Assembly: GCA_003569165.1 (NCBI GenBank)
Contig: BGOI01000001.1
Coordinates: 404,001-468,000 of the forward strand
Reading direction: 5' to 3'
From: Opitutia bacterium
GTDB lineage: Bacteria > Verrucomicrobiota > Verrucomicrobiia > Opitutales > UBA953
DNA: 64,000 nucleotides
Below, piece by piece: positions 46,895-55,327 of the stretch. The stretch's first letter is position 1. Each line of letters begins with the position of its first letter. A model generated the notes under the pieces. It had not been told where the DNA came from, ran no database searches, and was given only the letters and a program-made list of their open reading frames with translations. The position numbers were made by a program, and so were the translations under genes.

Positions 46895-47800
46895 ATGGAA
46901 GCCGACGCCCCTATCACCCTGCTCAATCGCCATACCGGCCGCATGGAGACCGAACAGGTCTACGGCGAGGCCTGGCTGCGTCGTATCTACGGCAACCCGC
47001 TCGGCAAGCTGACCCTCCACGCCGTGGTCAAACGGGGCCTTTTCTCCAAGCTGTACGGCTGGGCCATGGATCGCCCGAGCAGTGCGCGTCGCGTTGCGCC
47101 CTTCGTGAAAGCCTTTGGCCTGGACCCGGCCGAGTTCGCGGACTCCGACCTGAACTCGTATCGGACCTTCAACGACTTCTTCTACCGCAAACTCAAGGAC
47201 TCCGCCCGGCCGGTCGACCCGCGCCCTGAGATGGCCGTATTGCCGGCGGATGGCCGTCACCTCGGCTTCCCGGACGCCTCGCGCGTGAAAGGCATCTTCG
47301 CCAAGGGCCAGACCTTCGACATCGCAGCGCTCGTCGCGGATCGTACGCTTGGTGAACGCTACGCCCGCGGCACCGTCGTCTGCTCGCGCCTCTGCCCGGT
47401 CGACTACCATCGGTTCCACTTCCCTGTCGCCGGCGTGCCCGGTGAACCCGTGCTCGCGAAGGGACAGCTCTACTCCGTCAACCCGATCGCCCTGCGTCGT
47501 AGTGCCGCGTATCTCTGGCAGAACAAGCGCCAGCGCGTGACCATCGACGCGGGACCGTTCGGCCTCGTCACCATGGTCTCCATCGGCGCCACCAACGTCG
47601 GCACCATCATCGAGACCTATCAGCCCGGCCAGGCTGTCGCCAAGGGCGACGAGAAAGGCTACTTCCGTTTCGGCGGATCGTTCGTCGCGACGATTTTCGA
47701 GCCCGGCCGTATTAAGTTAGAGGACGACCTCATCCACGCCGGCGAAACCGCCGTGGAAGTGTACGCCAAGGTCGGTTCGCCCCTCGGCCGCCTCGCCTAA
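46895..47800 (+). CDS. psd: Phosphatidylserine decarboxylase
   Basis: Psd converts phosphatidylserine to phosphatidylethanolamine. The pyruvoyl-forming cleavage site is GGS in YFRFGGSFVATIFEPGRIKL near the C-terminus, with CPVDYHRFHFPVAGVPGEPV in the catalytic region. ATG 46895 (MEADAPITLLNRHTGRMETE) is chosen because homologues start shortly before NRxTGR; ATG 46856 is an alternative. The 301-residue length fits the group with an N-terminal extension. The protein self-cleaves into alpha and beta chains at the membrane. pssA is not in the window. Confidence 0.93.
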   Translation: MEADAPITLLNRHTGRMETEQVYGEAWLRRIYGNPLGKLTLHAVVKRGLFSKLYGWAMDRPSSARRVAPFVKAFGLDPAEFADSDLNSYRTFNDFFYRKLKDSARPVDPRPEMAVLPADGRHLGFPDASRVKGIFAKGQTFDIAALVADRTLGERYARGTVVCSRLCPVDYHRFHFPVAGVPGEPVLAKGQLYSVNPIALRRSAAYLWQNKRQRVTIDAGPFGLVTMVSIGATNVGTIIETYQPGQAVAKGDEKGYFRFGGSFVATIFEPGRIKLEDDLIHAGETAVEVYAKVGSPLGRLA

Positions 47801-47847
47801 GCGCTTGCCTCCGCCGTCCGACGCGCAAACCTCGTCTCACAGGTTTC

Positions 47848-47928
47848 GCTCGGGTGGTGGAATGGCAGACACACCAGATTTAGGTTCTGGCGCCGCAAGG
47901 TGTGCGGGTTCGACCCCCGCCCCGAGCA
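47848..47928 (+). tRNA. tRNA-Leu (anticodon UAG)
   Basis: A class II tRNA with acceptor stem GCTCGGG/CCCGAGC, anticodon stem CCAGA/TCTGG (47874-47878 with 47886-47890), seven-base loop TTTAGGT with anticodon TAG at 47881-47883, a short variable arm and a T-arm containing GGTTCGA. The discriminator is A at 47928; CCA is not encoded in full. It decodes CUA and other CUN codons. Confidence 0.95.
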
Positions 47929-47933
47929 CCCTG

Positions 47934-47958
47934 TTCGCGAACGCAAAGCGTTCGCGAA
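47934..47958. repeat. Perfect 11-bp hairpin just downstream of tRNA-Leu
   Basis: TTCGCGAACGC and GCGTTCGCGAA flank an AAA loop. No T-run follows, so it is not a standard terminator; it could mark the 3' trailer for processing or weak termination. Confidence 0.75.
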
Positions 47959-48090
47959 AGAGGACTGAGTCGATGACTGCGTAGAGGACTGAATAGAGTG
48001 CTGAATCGATGAGATGCAGAACTCAAAGGGAGACCGGAAACCGGAATGTTTGCTGCGGGCCTTAGGTAGGGGCGCGACGGCGTCGCGTCC
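47959..48090. repeat. Repeat modules downstream of tRNA-Leu (locus 5)
   Basis: Positions about 47959-48016 hold the inverted copy of the degenerate J tandem (GAGGACTGA-type units), then module H (AACTCAAAGGGAGACCGG) at about 48012-48043, then a REP family D hairpin with GTAG foot at 48065-48090. No gene is seen here. Confidence 0.75.
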
Positions 48091-48128
48091 GCTCTTGCCC
48101 CTTGCCTTGCCGTCCCTACCGTCGGGTC

Positions 48129-48677
48129 ATGTTCGCGTGGCTTCGTTCCCTCTTCGCCCCGAAGACGCCCGCGCCTGACCTCAGCCAGGCGCCGGACGAA
48201 CCTGTGCCGTCCGAACGCGCCCCTTCCACCCGCCCGTCCAACCAGCAGGGCTGGATCGGCGTCGACCTCGACGGCACGCTGGCCGAAGCTACCCCTTGGC
48301 AGGGCATGAGCCATATCGGTCCTCCCGTGCCGCTGATGATGCGCCGCGTCCAGCAGTGGCTCCAGAAGGGCCTCCGCGTGAAGATCATGACGGCCCGTGC
48401 CGGCGACCCCGAAGGCATCGCCGCCACGCAGGCTTGGCTGAAAGCCCATGGCCTCCCGGAACTCGAGGTCACGGACAAGAAGGACTTCGGGATGATCGAG
48501 CTCTGGGACGACCGCGCCATCCAGGTGGTGCAGAACCGCGGCATCTGCTTCCTCGGTACTTCCTATTTCGCCCGTCCGAAGGCCCCGATCCTCCCAGATG
48601 AGGTTGCGGAACGCACCTTCATCCTCGTAGGGTCAGAACCGAAAGCCCCTCCCCAGGGTCCCAAGCACAGCGCATGA
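48129..48677 (+). CDS. HAD-superfamily hydrolase
   Basis: A 182-residue cytoplasmic protein. After a basic N-terminal start (MFAWLRSLFAPKTPAPDLSQ) the HAD motif I is WIGVDLDGTLAEATPW near residue 40, motif II in VKIMTARAG and the motif IV region in FGMIELWDDRAIQVV. The fold suggests a small phosphatase without a large cap; the substrate is unknown. ATG 48129 is chosen over an upstream start in repeat sequence. The last four bases overlap the start of the Rrf2-type regulator, so the two genes are coupled. Confidence 0.82.
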   Translation: MFAWLRSLFAPKTPAPDLSQAPDEPVPSERAPSTRPSNQQGWIGVDLDGTLAEATPWQGMSHIGPPVPLMMRRVQQWLQKGLRVKIMTARAGDPEGIAATQAWLKAHGLPELEVTDKKDFGMIELWDDRAIQVVQNRGICFLGTSYFARPKAPILPDEVAERTFILVGSEPKAPPQGPKHSA

Positions 48678-49087
48678 AAGCCTCCCTCAAACTCGAGTAC
48701 TCCCTCCGCGTCCTCTCCCAGCTCGCCCGCCGTCACCGCGGCACGGCCGTCACGCGCATCGAGGAACTCGCCAAGCTCGAGGATATCCCGGCCAATTACC
48801 TCGTGCAGTTGCTCAACGAACTCCGCGAAGGCGGACTCGTCGTCTCGAAGCGCGGCAAGACTGGCGGCTACCGTCTGGCAAAAGACGCCGAAGATATCTC
48901 TCTGAAACAGGTGCTCGCGGTCGTGGAACCGGAGCTCGTCGAGACCAAAATCACGCTCAAGGGCGCGTCCGGACCTCAGGTCGCGGCGCTCTGGCGCGAA
49001 GTCTCGAAGCGTTTCGACAAATCGCTCACCGGCTTTAACGTCGCGCAGTTGGCGTTGTCGGAGTCCGGTACAGATTTCGAGATTTGA
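48674..49087 (+). CDS. Rrf2-family transcriptional regulator
   Basis: A 137-residue winged-helix protein starting MKASLKLEYSLRVLSQLARR, the usual Rrf2 start. The wing region RGKTGGYRLAKDAEDISLKQ is diagnostic. The three Cys that bind an iron-sulfur cluster in IscR/NsrR/RirA are absent, so it is not an iron-sulfur sensor of that kind. Targets are unknown; it may control the upstream HAD gene with which it overlaps (ATGA). A large palindromic repeat stretch follows. Confidence 0.88.
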   Translation: MKASLKLEYSLRVLSQLARRHRGTAVTRIEELAKLEDIPANYLVQLLNELREGGLVVSKRGKTGGYRLAKDAEDISLKQVLAVVEPELVETKITLKGASGPQVAALWREVSKRFDKSLTGFNVAQLALSESGTDFEI

Positions 49088-49116
49088 GCGCGACGGCGAA
49101 GTAGTGAGTTCATTCT

Positions 49117-49444
49117 CGGGTGACGGGTGACGGGCACGGGAGGCTGGAGTTCCGGATCCGGCCGTTCGGGAACCAGCCGCGGGAACCCGAAGCCGATGGC
49201 CGATGGCTGAAAAGCCGACTCCTGAGAGGCCGATGCCCCGATGGCCGTCACCCGTCACCTGAAGCAATGAGTATCCCCAGCTAATCGTCCGGTCTCCGGT
49301 TTCCCTTTGAGTTTTAAACTCCCGCCACCTGCCACCCGGGGCTGCCACCCGCCACCTGAAACGATGCCTTTCACCTTTGCACTTTTGCACAGGCCGCAGG
49401 CCGATTTGCACCTTTTGCACTCAGGACAGCACATGGTGCTGTCC
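49117..49444. repeat. Mosaic of palindromic repeat modules (locus 6)
   Basis: Modules in order: the long inverted repeat E 49117-49261 (TGACGGGTGACGG...CCGTCACCCGTCA ends), H 49272-49316, F 49320-49360, G 49372-49420 and REP family B 49424-49444 with CTAC foot. F-G-B repeats the order at 34.46-34.63 kb, and E-H the order at 32.8 kb. No gene is found between 49088 and 49500. Confidence 0.8.
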
Positions 49445-49500
49445 CTACCTCCCATTTGCCTTTCCCCGCCTTCCCCCCACTCTAGCTCTATCTTCTCCCC

Positions 49501-49884
49501 ATGCTCTCCCGCCGTCTCCTGACCCTCTACTTCATCCTCGTGCTCGTCGCCATGACCTGGGTGTCATGGTACGCCTGCACGGCCCCGTCGATCACCTCGC
49601 TGCCCGAATACGCCGGCAAGGGTCTCAACGTCATCGGCGGTTACGTGACGGTCTGCTCTGAGCCATGGGGCCTAGCCACGATGTTCGACGCCTACTTCGG
49701 CTTCCTCGCCTTCTGGCTCTACGTCGCCTGGCGCGAACAGACCATCGCCTCGCGCCTCAGCTGGTTCGTCGCGCTGATGCTCCTGGGTAATTTCGCCATC
49801 GCCGCCTATGTCCTGCTCTGCCTGAAGCAGTCCGGCGACGAGACCGACCTCGGCAAGGTGTTCTTCACGCGTAAGGTCGCCTGA
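49501..49884 (+). CDS. DUF1475-like membrane protein
   Basis: A 127-residue protein with three hydrophobic helices (residues 6-23, 58-77 and 88-108). FDAYFGFLAFWLYVAWREQT is the best-conserved block and resembles the DUF1475 family. Function unknown. It begins a tight plus-strand operon; the DUF2062 ATG follows its stop with no gap. Lipid-related neighbours suggest an envelope role, but this is inference only. Confidence 0.75.
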   Translation: MLSRRLLTLYFILVLVAMTWVSWYACTAPSITSLPEYAGKGLNVIGGYVTVCSEPWGLATMFDAYFGFLAFWLYVAWREQTIASRLSWFVALMLLGNFAIAAYVLLCLKQSGDETDLGKVFFTRKVA

Positions 49885-50364
49885 ATGGGACGCGTCTCCG
49901 ACTGGCTGCGCCGCCGAGTACGTGATCCGCTCGTCGCGGAACTCCGCCAAGGCGCAACCCCGGAGGCCGTCTCGGCCGCGGTCGTGGTCAGCTTCGCCAT
50001 CGCGATCTTACCCTTCATCGGGTTGACGACCCTGCTCTGCCTCGTCGCCGGCCGTCTCTTCCGCCTCAATCACGTGGTGATGCAGATCATCAACCACACC
50101 GCCTTCCCCTTGCAGGTCCTGCTCATCGTACCGTTCGTCCGCCTCGGCGAGACGATCTCGGGATCGCGGCATTTCGCCCTCACCCCGAAGGCGATCATCG
50201 ACGAATTCACCCGCTCCATCCCTGATTTTCTGGAGAAATTCTGGCTGACGGGTCTCCATGGGCTCATCGGCTGGGCTGTGACGGTCCCGCTCGCCTGCTG
50301 GCTGCTACACGTTATCCTGCGTCGCACGTTCCATCGCCTCACCCCCAAACCTTCCGCCCCATGA
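49885..50364 (+). CDS. DUF2062 membrane protein
   Basis: A 159-residue membrane protein. The N-terminal amphipathic region (RRRVRDPLVAELRQGATPEA) leads to the DUF2062 core VSFAIAILPFIGLTTLLCLV and LNHVVMQIINHTAFPLQVLL, with two or three helices. The family's function is unknown; members often occur near glycosyl- or lipid-modifying genes. It abuts the DUF1475 gene and its stop overlaps the next start as ATGA, so it is co-translated. Confidence 0.85.
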   Translation: MGRVSDWLRRRVRDPLVAELRQGATPEAVSAAVVVSFAIAILPFIGLTTLLCLVAGRLFRLNHVVMQIINHTAFPLQVLLIVPFVRLGETISGSRHFALTPKAIIDEFTRSIPDFLEKFWLTGLHGLIGWAVTVPLACWLLHVILRRTFHRLTPKPSAP

Positions 50365-51173
50365 ATCCCCTCTTCGAACTCGGCCTCGATTTCCTGATCC
50401 TTCTCGGCGAAGCCTGCGTCTTCTTCGCGCTCTGCTGGCTCATCGCCAAGAAGATCGATAACTGGTCCATCGTCGACGTCGCCTGGTCCTACGGCTTCGC
50501 CCTCGTCGGCCTGCAAATGCTCGCCATCCACTTCTGGGTCTTCCCGCTCGGCGGCCAAGGGGTGTTGATGGCTGTCGCCACGGTGCTCTGGAGCCTGCGT
50601 CTGGGCACGCACCTCGCGGGCCGCGTCCTCGGGCACCTCGACCAAGAAGACGGGCGCTACCTCAAGATGCGCGCCGAACACGGTGACCGCATGCCGGCGC
50701 AGATGGCGTATTTCTATTTCATCCAGGCGCTCGTCCTCGCAATCCTCTGCCTGCCGCTACTCTCTTCGAATCCCACCGGCGCTTCCGGACCGGCCCAGAC
50801 CATCCACTGGGTCGGCCTCGCCGTGGTCGCCCTTGCCCTGCTCATCGAGACGATCGCCGACACGCAGCTGGCGGCCTTCAAGAAGGACCCGACCAACAAG
50901 GGCAAGGTCTGCGAACTCGGACTCTGGGCCTGGAGCCGCCACCCCAACTACTTTGGCGAATGGCTCGTGTGGGTCGGCTTCCTGTTGATGAGCTATAATA
51001 GCACCTACCGCGGCGTCCCGGGCCTGCTCTGCGTCGGGGTGATGTATTATTTCCTGACGCGCGTGACCGGCATCCCGCTCACCGAACAGCAGCTCCTGAC
51101 GTCGAAGGGGCCCGCCTACGCCGACTATCAGGCGCGCGTGCCGGCCTTCTGGCCCCGTCCGCCCCGGCGCTGA
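50361..51173 (+). CDS. DUF1295 steroid-reductase-like membrane protein
   Basis: A 270-residue protein with six or more helices. Conserved blocks are DVAWSYGFALVGLQM, LWSLRLGTHLAGRVLGHLDQ, EDGRYLKMR, then WAWSRHPNYFGEWLVWVGFL and PAYADYQARVPAFWPRPP. This is the DUF1295 family with a C-terminal steroid 5-alpha-reductase / ICMT-like fold that binds NADPH or SAM-like cofactors. Members commonly lie beside CFA synthase-like genes, as here. A role in modifying a fatty-acyl chain is plausible but unproved. Confidence 0.88.
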   Translation: MNPLFELGLDFLILLGEACVFFALCWLIAKKIDNWSIVDVAWSYGFALVGLQMLAIHFWVFPLGGQGVLMAVATVLWSLRLGTHLAGRVLGHLDQEDGRYLKMRAEHGDRMPAQMAYFYFIQALVLAILCLPLLSSNPTGASGPAQTIHWVGLAVVALALLIETIADTQLAAFKKDPTNKGKVCELGLWAWSRHPNYFGEWLVWVGFLLMSYNSTYRGVPGLLCVGVMYYFLTRVTGIPLTEQQLLTSKGPAYADYQARVPAFWPRPPRR

Positions 51174-51219
51174 TTTTCCACCGCGGTGGATTGCCAGCGG
51201 CCCGGTCACCGTGCACAGT

Positions 51220-52266
51220 ATGGGCATGCCGCTGATCGATACCCTCATCGAAAAAGACGTCCTGCCGGACAGCGTGATCCGCTGGGGCATCCGCCGTCTG
51301 CTCAAGCAGCGCCTCGCGGACGAACGTCCAGAGTCCGCCGCCGCGCGCTTCGCGAAGGTCGACGCTTTTGCGGCCGAACTCCGCACCCTGCCGGTGGCCA
51401 TCGAGACCAAGGCGGCGAACGAACAGCATTACGAAGTCCCCGCGGCCTTCTATAAACTCTGCCTCGGACCGCGTCTGAAATATTCCTCCTGCTATTATGA
51501 GTCCGGTAGCGAGACCATCGGCGAAGCCGAGGAGACCATGCTCGCCCGCACGTGCGCGCGCGCGGAGCTCGCGGACGGCCTCGAGATCCTTGAGCTCGGC
51601 TGTGGCTGGGGTTCGCTCACGCTCTGGATGGCCGAGAAATACCCGAACGCCCGCATCACCGGCGTCTCGAACTCGGCCTCCCAGCGCGCCCACATCGAAG
51701 GCGAATGCGCCCAGCGTGGCTTCAAGAACGTCCGCATCATCACCTGCGACATGAACATCTTCGCCGCCGAGGCTTCGCGCTTCGACCGCGTGGTGTCGGT
51801 CGAGATGTTCGAGCACATGAAGAACTGGGGCGAGCTCATGCGCCGCATCGGCGGCTGGCTCAAACCCGGCGGCAAGCTGTTCTTCCACGTCTTCACGCAC
51901 AAGGACATCGCCTACCATTTCGCGGCCAAGGACTCGTCCGACTGGATGTCGCGCCACTTCTTCACCGGCGGCATCATGCCCTCCAACTGCCTCGCCAGCC
52001 GCTTCCAGGCCGACCTGAAGCTCGAGCAGCAGTGGGAGGTCGAAGGCCGCCACTATGGTCAGACCTCGGAGCATTGGCTCCAGAACACCGACCGTCATCG
52101 CGAGGAGATTCTGCGGATCTTCGCGCAGACCTACGGCGAGGATCGGGCGAAGGCCTGGCTGGCCAACTGGCGCGTGTTCTTCATGGCCTGCGCCGAGCTC
52201 TGGAACTTCCGGGGCGGTGCCGAGTGGATGGTCTGCCACTACCGCTTCGCCAAGCGCGCGGGCTAA
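51220..52266 (+). CDS. Cyclopropane-fatty-acyl-phospholipid synthase-like methyltransferase
   Basis: A 348-residue SAM-dependent methyltransferase. The SAM site ILELGCGWGSLTLWMAEKYP lies near residue 125 and the following SNSASQRAHIEGECAQRGF matches CFA synthases. VVSVEMFEHMKNWGELMRRI and GGKLFFHVFTHKDIAYHF are further family blocks. No N-terminal substrate-binding domain of the full CFA type is seen, so it is the shorter form. Such proteins beside DUF1295 may make branched or furan-type fatty acids. ATG 51220 is chosen; GTG 51211 or ATG 51226 are possible. Confidence 0.87.
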   Translation: MGMPLIDTLIEKDVLPDSVIRWGIRRLLKQRLADERPESAAARFAKVDAFAAELRTLPVAIETKAANEQHYEVPAAFYKLCLGPRLKYSSCYYESGSETIGEAEETMLARTCARAELADGLEILELGCGWGSLTLWMAEKYPNARITGVSNSASQRAHIEGECAQRGFKNVRIITCDMNIFAAEASRFDRVVSVEMFEHMKNWGELMRRIGGWLKPGGKLFFHVFTHKDIAYHFAAKDSSDWMSRHFFTGGIMPSNCLASRFQADLKLEQQWEVEGRHYGQTSEHWLQNTDRHREEILRIFAQTYGEDRAKAWLANWRVFFMACAELWNFRGGAEWMVCHYRFAKRAG

Positions 52267-52309
52267 GTCCGCGTTTGCCTCGGGCCGTCCGCGTCGTTTG
52301 CTCTGCCTC

Positions 52310-53239
52310 ATGCAGAGCTACGAAGAGAACGGCGTGCCCATGGAACGATGGAAGGTCGGCGCTTCGACCTACGAGACGTGCCTGACGCGCGGCGCCCGCC
52401 TGCTCCGTTGGAAGCTCGACGTCCCTTCCGGCCACCGCGAGATCCTCTTCTGGCCCGAAGGTGCGCCGATGGACCTCGACAAGATCGGCCCCGTCCGCGG
52501 CGGTAACCCGATTCTCTTCCCCTTCATGGGCCGCAACTACGCCGACGGCGAGAAGTTCGCCTGGAAGGCCGCCGACGGCGTCAAACGCCCGATGCCCCAG
52601 CACGGCTTCGCCCGTGATTCCGCCTTCGAGATTGTCGAGAGCGGCCCCAAGCACGCGGTGGTCCGGATGATCCAGGACGCGCGCGGCCGCAGTTGTTATC
52701 CCTTCGCCTACGACTTCCGGATTCGCTTCGACTTCCTCGAGCTCTTCCTGCGCATCACGTTCGAGTTCGAGAACCGCGACGCCCAGCCTCTACCGTGGTG
52801 CGCCGGCCATCATTTCTACTTCACGCTGCCGTGGCACCCGGGACTCAGCCGCCGGGACTACATCGTGAAGATCCCGTCGAAGAAACAGTGGCGCCACGCC
52901 GCCGACGGTAAACTGATTCCGTTCGCGGAGCTCAAAGGCGCCGAGGCCATCAGCTTCGACAACCCGCACCTCTCCGACTGCATCTTCACCAACCTCAAAT
53001 CCGCCACGCTCAGTTTCGGCCCGAAGTCAGGCGAAGAGGACATCACCCTCAAGGTCGGCGAAGAAGCGATTCCCGGCAGCTGGGCGAGCGTCGTCACGTG
53101 GACGCCCGATCCCGAGGCGCCGTACTATTGCGTCGAGCCATGGATGGGCCCGCCCAACAGCCCTGAACACAAGAACGGGCTCCGTTTTGCGGAGCCCGGT
53201 CAGATCGACACTTTCGTTACCGAAGTGTCGTTGATGTAA
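52310..53239 (+). CDS. Aldose 1-epimerase-family protein
   Basis: A 309-residue beta-sandwich protein of the galactose mutarotase superfamily. ATG 52310 gives MQSYEENGVPMERWKVGAST. Blocks include GGNPILFPFMGRNYADGEKF, MPQHGFARDSAFEIV (with His), WCAGHHFYFTLPWHPGL (catalytic-type His) and YYCVEPWMGPPNSPEHKNGL (Glu). The pattern resembles hexose-6-phosphate epimerases and related enzymes; the exact sugar is unknown. It follows the CFA-like gene by 43 bases. A GC hairpin inside the last 70 bases is coding. Confidence 0.85.
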   Translation: MQSYEENGVPMERWKVGASTYETCLTRGARLLRWKLDVPSGHREILFWPEGAPMDLDKIGPVRGGNPILFPFMGRNYADGEKFAWKAADGVKRPMPQHGFARDSAFEIVESGPKHAVVRMIQDARGRSCYPFAYDFRIRFDFLELFLRITFEFENRDAQPLPWCAGHHFYFTLPWHPGLSRRDYIVKIPSKKQWRHAADGKLIPFAELKGAEAISFDNPHLSDCIFTNLKSATLSFGPKSGEEDITLKVGEEAIPGSWASVVTWTPDPEAPYYCVEPWMGPPNSPEHKNGLRFAEPGQIDTFVTEVSLM

Positions 53240-53249
53240 GCCGTGCGGC

Positions 53250-53488
53250 TTACTTGCTGCTGTTGCTGTTGAGGGGCAACTTGCCCTTAGACTTGGTCGG
53301 AGCAGCCTTCTTGGTCGGGGCCGGAGCAGGCTCGGGCGTCAGAACCGGCGTCACGTTGACCGGGCCCGCGGAGAACGGAACGAGGTCCGAGGCGGCGCCA
53401 TCGGTGACGGGGACGGACCCTTTTCAGGGCCCATGCAACCGACGATTGCGAAGGAAAGGAGGGAGAGAACGAACAGATTGCGTACCAT
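53250..53488 (-). pseudogene. Small lipoprotein with one-base frameshift
   Basis: The start ATG 53488 gives MVRNLFVLSLLSFAIVGCMG, a signal peptide with lipobox IVGC, followed by GPEK. The frame then reads to an early stop. Restoring one A in the A-run (TTTT at 53421-53424 on the plus strand) gives GSVPVTDGAASDLVPFSAGP and a Pro/Ala/Lys-rich tail ending NSNSSK at TAA 53250. With that base, about 79 residues would form a lipoprotein anchored in the envelope. The change is in a homopolymer, so a sequencing error is likely. It lies between the epimerase and the phosphatase gene. Confidence 0.65.
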
Positions 53489-53523
53489 GGCAGTGAGGTT
53501 AGGTTGCGGGGACTCTACCCGCC

Positions 53524-53985
53524 ATGCCCCACCGCACAAGCGCAGATTCTGGCCCCCTCACCCTCTTCGTCTGCACGGGGAACTTCTACCGCAGCCGCCA
53601 TGCCGAGGCCCTTTTCAACTGGCATGCCGCCCGTATGGGGCACCCCGCCCGGGCCTTTTCCCGCGGCCTCCTGACCTCTCTGGTAGCGGATGAACCCACC
53701 CTCATTTCCCGTGACACCGAGAGGCGCCTCCGCGAGCTCGGCATCCCCCTCGACTTGACCGGCCCCGCGCCCACCCAGCTCCGCCGGGAGGACCTGGAAC
53801 GGGCCCATCGGACCATCGCCCTCAAGAAGGACGAGCACCACGCCATGATGCTCCAGTCGCACCCCGAGTGGGCCGACCGCATCGAATATTGGACCGTGCA
53901 CGACATCGACTTCGCCCATCCGGACGACGCCCTTCCTCAGATCGAGGCTAAGGTCCTCGAACTGATTCAGGGGCTACGGTCCTAA
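53524..53985 (+). CDS. Low-molecular-weight protein-tyrosine-phosphatase-like protein
   Basis: A 153-residue cytoplasmic protein. The P-loop LFVCTGNFYRSRHAEALF matches C-x5-R-S with Cys17 and Arg23. The acid loop may be VHDIDFAHPDD, where the DP pair differs from the usual DPY of LMW-PTPases. The fold also covers arsenate reductases and arginine phosphatases; the substrate is unknown. It converges with the desaturase gene, whose stop is 11 bases away. Confidence 0.87.
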   Translation: MPHRTSADSGPLTLFVCTGNFYRSRHAEALFNWHAARMGHPARAFSRGLLTSLVADEPTLISRDTERRLRELGIPLDLTGPAPTQLRREDLERAHRTIALKKDEHHAMMLQSHPEWADRIEYWTVHDIDFAHPDDALPQIEAKVLELIQGLRS

Positions 53986-53996
53986 GCGATCGAAGC

Positions 53997-55196
53997 TTAG
54001 GCCGCCGAACCGGCGTCGGCGCGACGCAGGGCCTCGAGATGCGAGGCCGCCTGGTTGAGCAGGCCACGCAGTTCGACCATCGTTTCCTGAGCGACTTCGG
54101 CCTTGGTCGAAGCCGCTTCCTTGAGGGCTTCGGCGCGGAGCGCGAGTTCCTTGGCGAGCTCGTGGGCGGCGGCGATCGTCTTGGCCTTGAGCTCGCGGGA
54201 ACGGGCGTCGAGGCGGGCGGCGAGGGAGTCGATATCGCGACCGAGGGTGCGGCTCTTTTCCTTGAGCTCGGCGGCCATGATACGGGAATCCGGCACACGG
54301 CGGAGATCTTCGGTCATGCCGACCTTGGAGAGCGTCCAAATGATCCACTTGGTCGGATCGAACTGCCAGGGCTTCACGCCATTGCGGTAGTCGTGCTGGA
54401 ACTCGTGGTGGTAGTTATGGTAGCCCTCGCCGAAGGTGAGGAGCGCGACGGCACCGCTGTCACGGGCGCTGTGGTCCGTGGAGTAAGGCTGACGGCCGAT
54501 CATGTGGCAGAGCGAGTTGATGCAGAAGGTGCCCTGCTGGACGACGACCGTACGGAGGAGGCCGGCGATGAGGAAGGCGGCGAGCGCGGTCATCCACGGA
54601 TTGGCGTTGAGCTCTGCGGGGACGAAGAGGACGCAGTAAGCATAGCCGAGGACGGCCGGCATCACGAAGCCCACGAAGGCGCCGATCCACTGGACGTAGC
54701 GGTGCTGCCACATGACGAGGGGGTCGGCCTCGAGGTCCTTGACGTTGGTGATGGGTGCCGGCGGCTTGAGGCGGAAGAGGAGCCAGCCGATATGGGCGTA
54801 AAAGAAGCCCTTCGAGATATCGTACGGGTCTTCGTCTTCATCCACGTGCTTATGGTGGATACGGTGGTCGGCACACCAGTCATGGGCCGAATTCTCGAAA
54901 GAAGCGGCGCCGAAGAGCAGGACGAAGAGCTTCACGGGCCACTTGGCCTTGAAGGAAATGTGGGAAAATAGGCGGTGGTAGCCCAGGGTGATGCCGAAGC
55001 CGGTCGCGTAGTAATAGAACACGAACATGGCCCAGATGAAGCCCCAGCCGTGGACCTTGTTGGCAGCGTCAGCCGGCAGGGTGTACTGGGTCCAGAGGAA
55101 CCAAGGTACGACGGTCAGCGAGAGGAGGGCCGTCAGGATCAGAAAGGTGGAGGTCACCCATTCGATACGGTAGATAGGGAAGTTTTTGAACTTCAT
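53997..55196 (-). CDS. Acyl-CoA / fatty-acid desaturase with C-terminal coiled coil
   Basis: A 399-residue membrane di-iron enzyme that introduces a double bond in acyl chains. Three His boxes are present: GYHRLFSH, DHRIHHKHVDEDEDP and GEGYHNYHHEFQHDYRNGVK, the third followed by KPWQFDPTKWIIW. This is the delta-9 acyl-CoA desaturase type. Residues about 310-399 form an Ala/Glu/Lys/Leu-rich coiled coil not present in standard desaturases. ATG 55196 gives MKFKNFPIYRIEWVTSTFL. It shares membrane-lipid context with psd and the CFA-like gene in this window. Confidence 0.9.
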   Translation of the reverse strand: MKFKNFPIYRIEWVTSTFLILTALLSLTVVPWFLWTQYTLPADAANKVHGWGFIWAMFVFYYYATGFGITLGYHRLFSHISFKAKWPVKLFVLLFGAASFENSAHDWCADHRIHHKHVDEDEDPYDISKGFFYAHIGWLLFRLKPPAPITNVKDLEADPLVMWQHRYVQWIGAFVGFVMPAVLGYAYCVLFVPAELNANPWMTALAAFLIAGLLRTVVVQQGTFCINSLCHMIGRQPYSTDHSARDSGAVALLTFGEGYHNYHHEFQHDYRNGVKPWQFDPTKWIIWTLSKVGMTEDLRRVPDSRIMAAELKEKSRTLGRDIDSLAARLDARSRELKAKTIAAAHELAKELALRAEALKEAASTKAEVAQETMVELRGLLNQAASHLEALRRADAGSAA

Positions 55197-55327
55197 AGTA
55201 GGGGGAGAAAGTAGAGCAACCCCCCCTTGAGGCGAGAGCAATCAACCGCCCTAAAACGCCTAAAAAGCGGTTCTTAATTCGCTTTTTCCGTAACCTTATT
55301 ACCGCAAATGACGCGGAACCGATTCGC

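Noticed and set aside
48674-49087. Iron-sulfur sensing role for the Rrf2-type regulator
   Set aside because: The three conserved Cys of IscR/NsrR-type sensors are absent.
53175-53195. GC-rich hairpin that could be a terminator
   Set aside because: It lies inside the epimerase coding region and has no following T-run.
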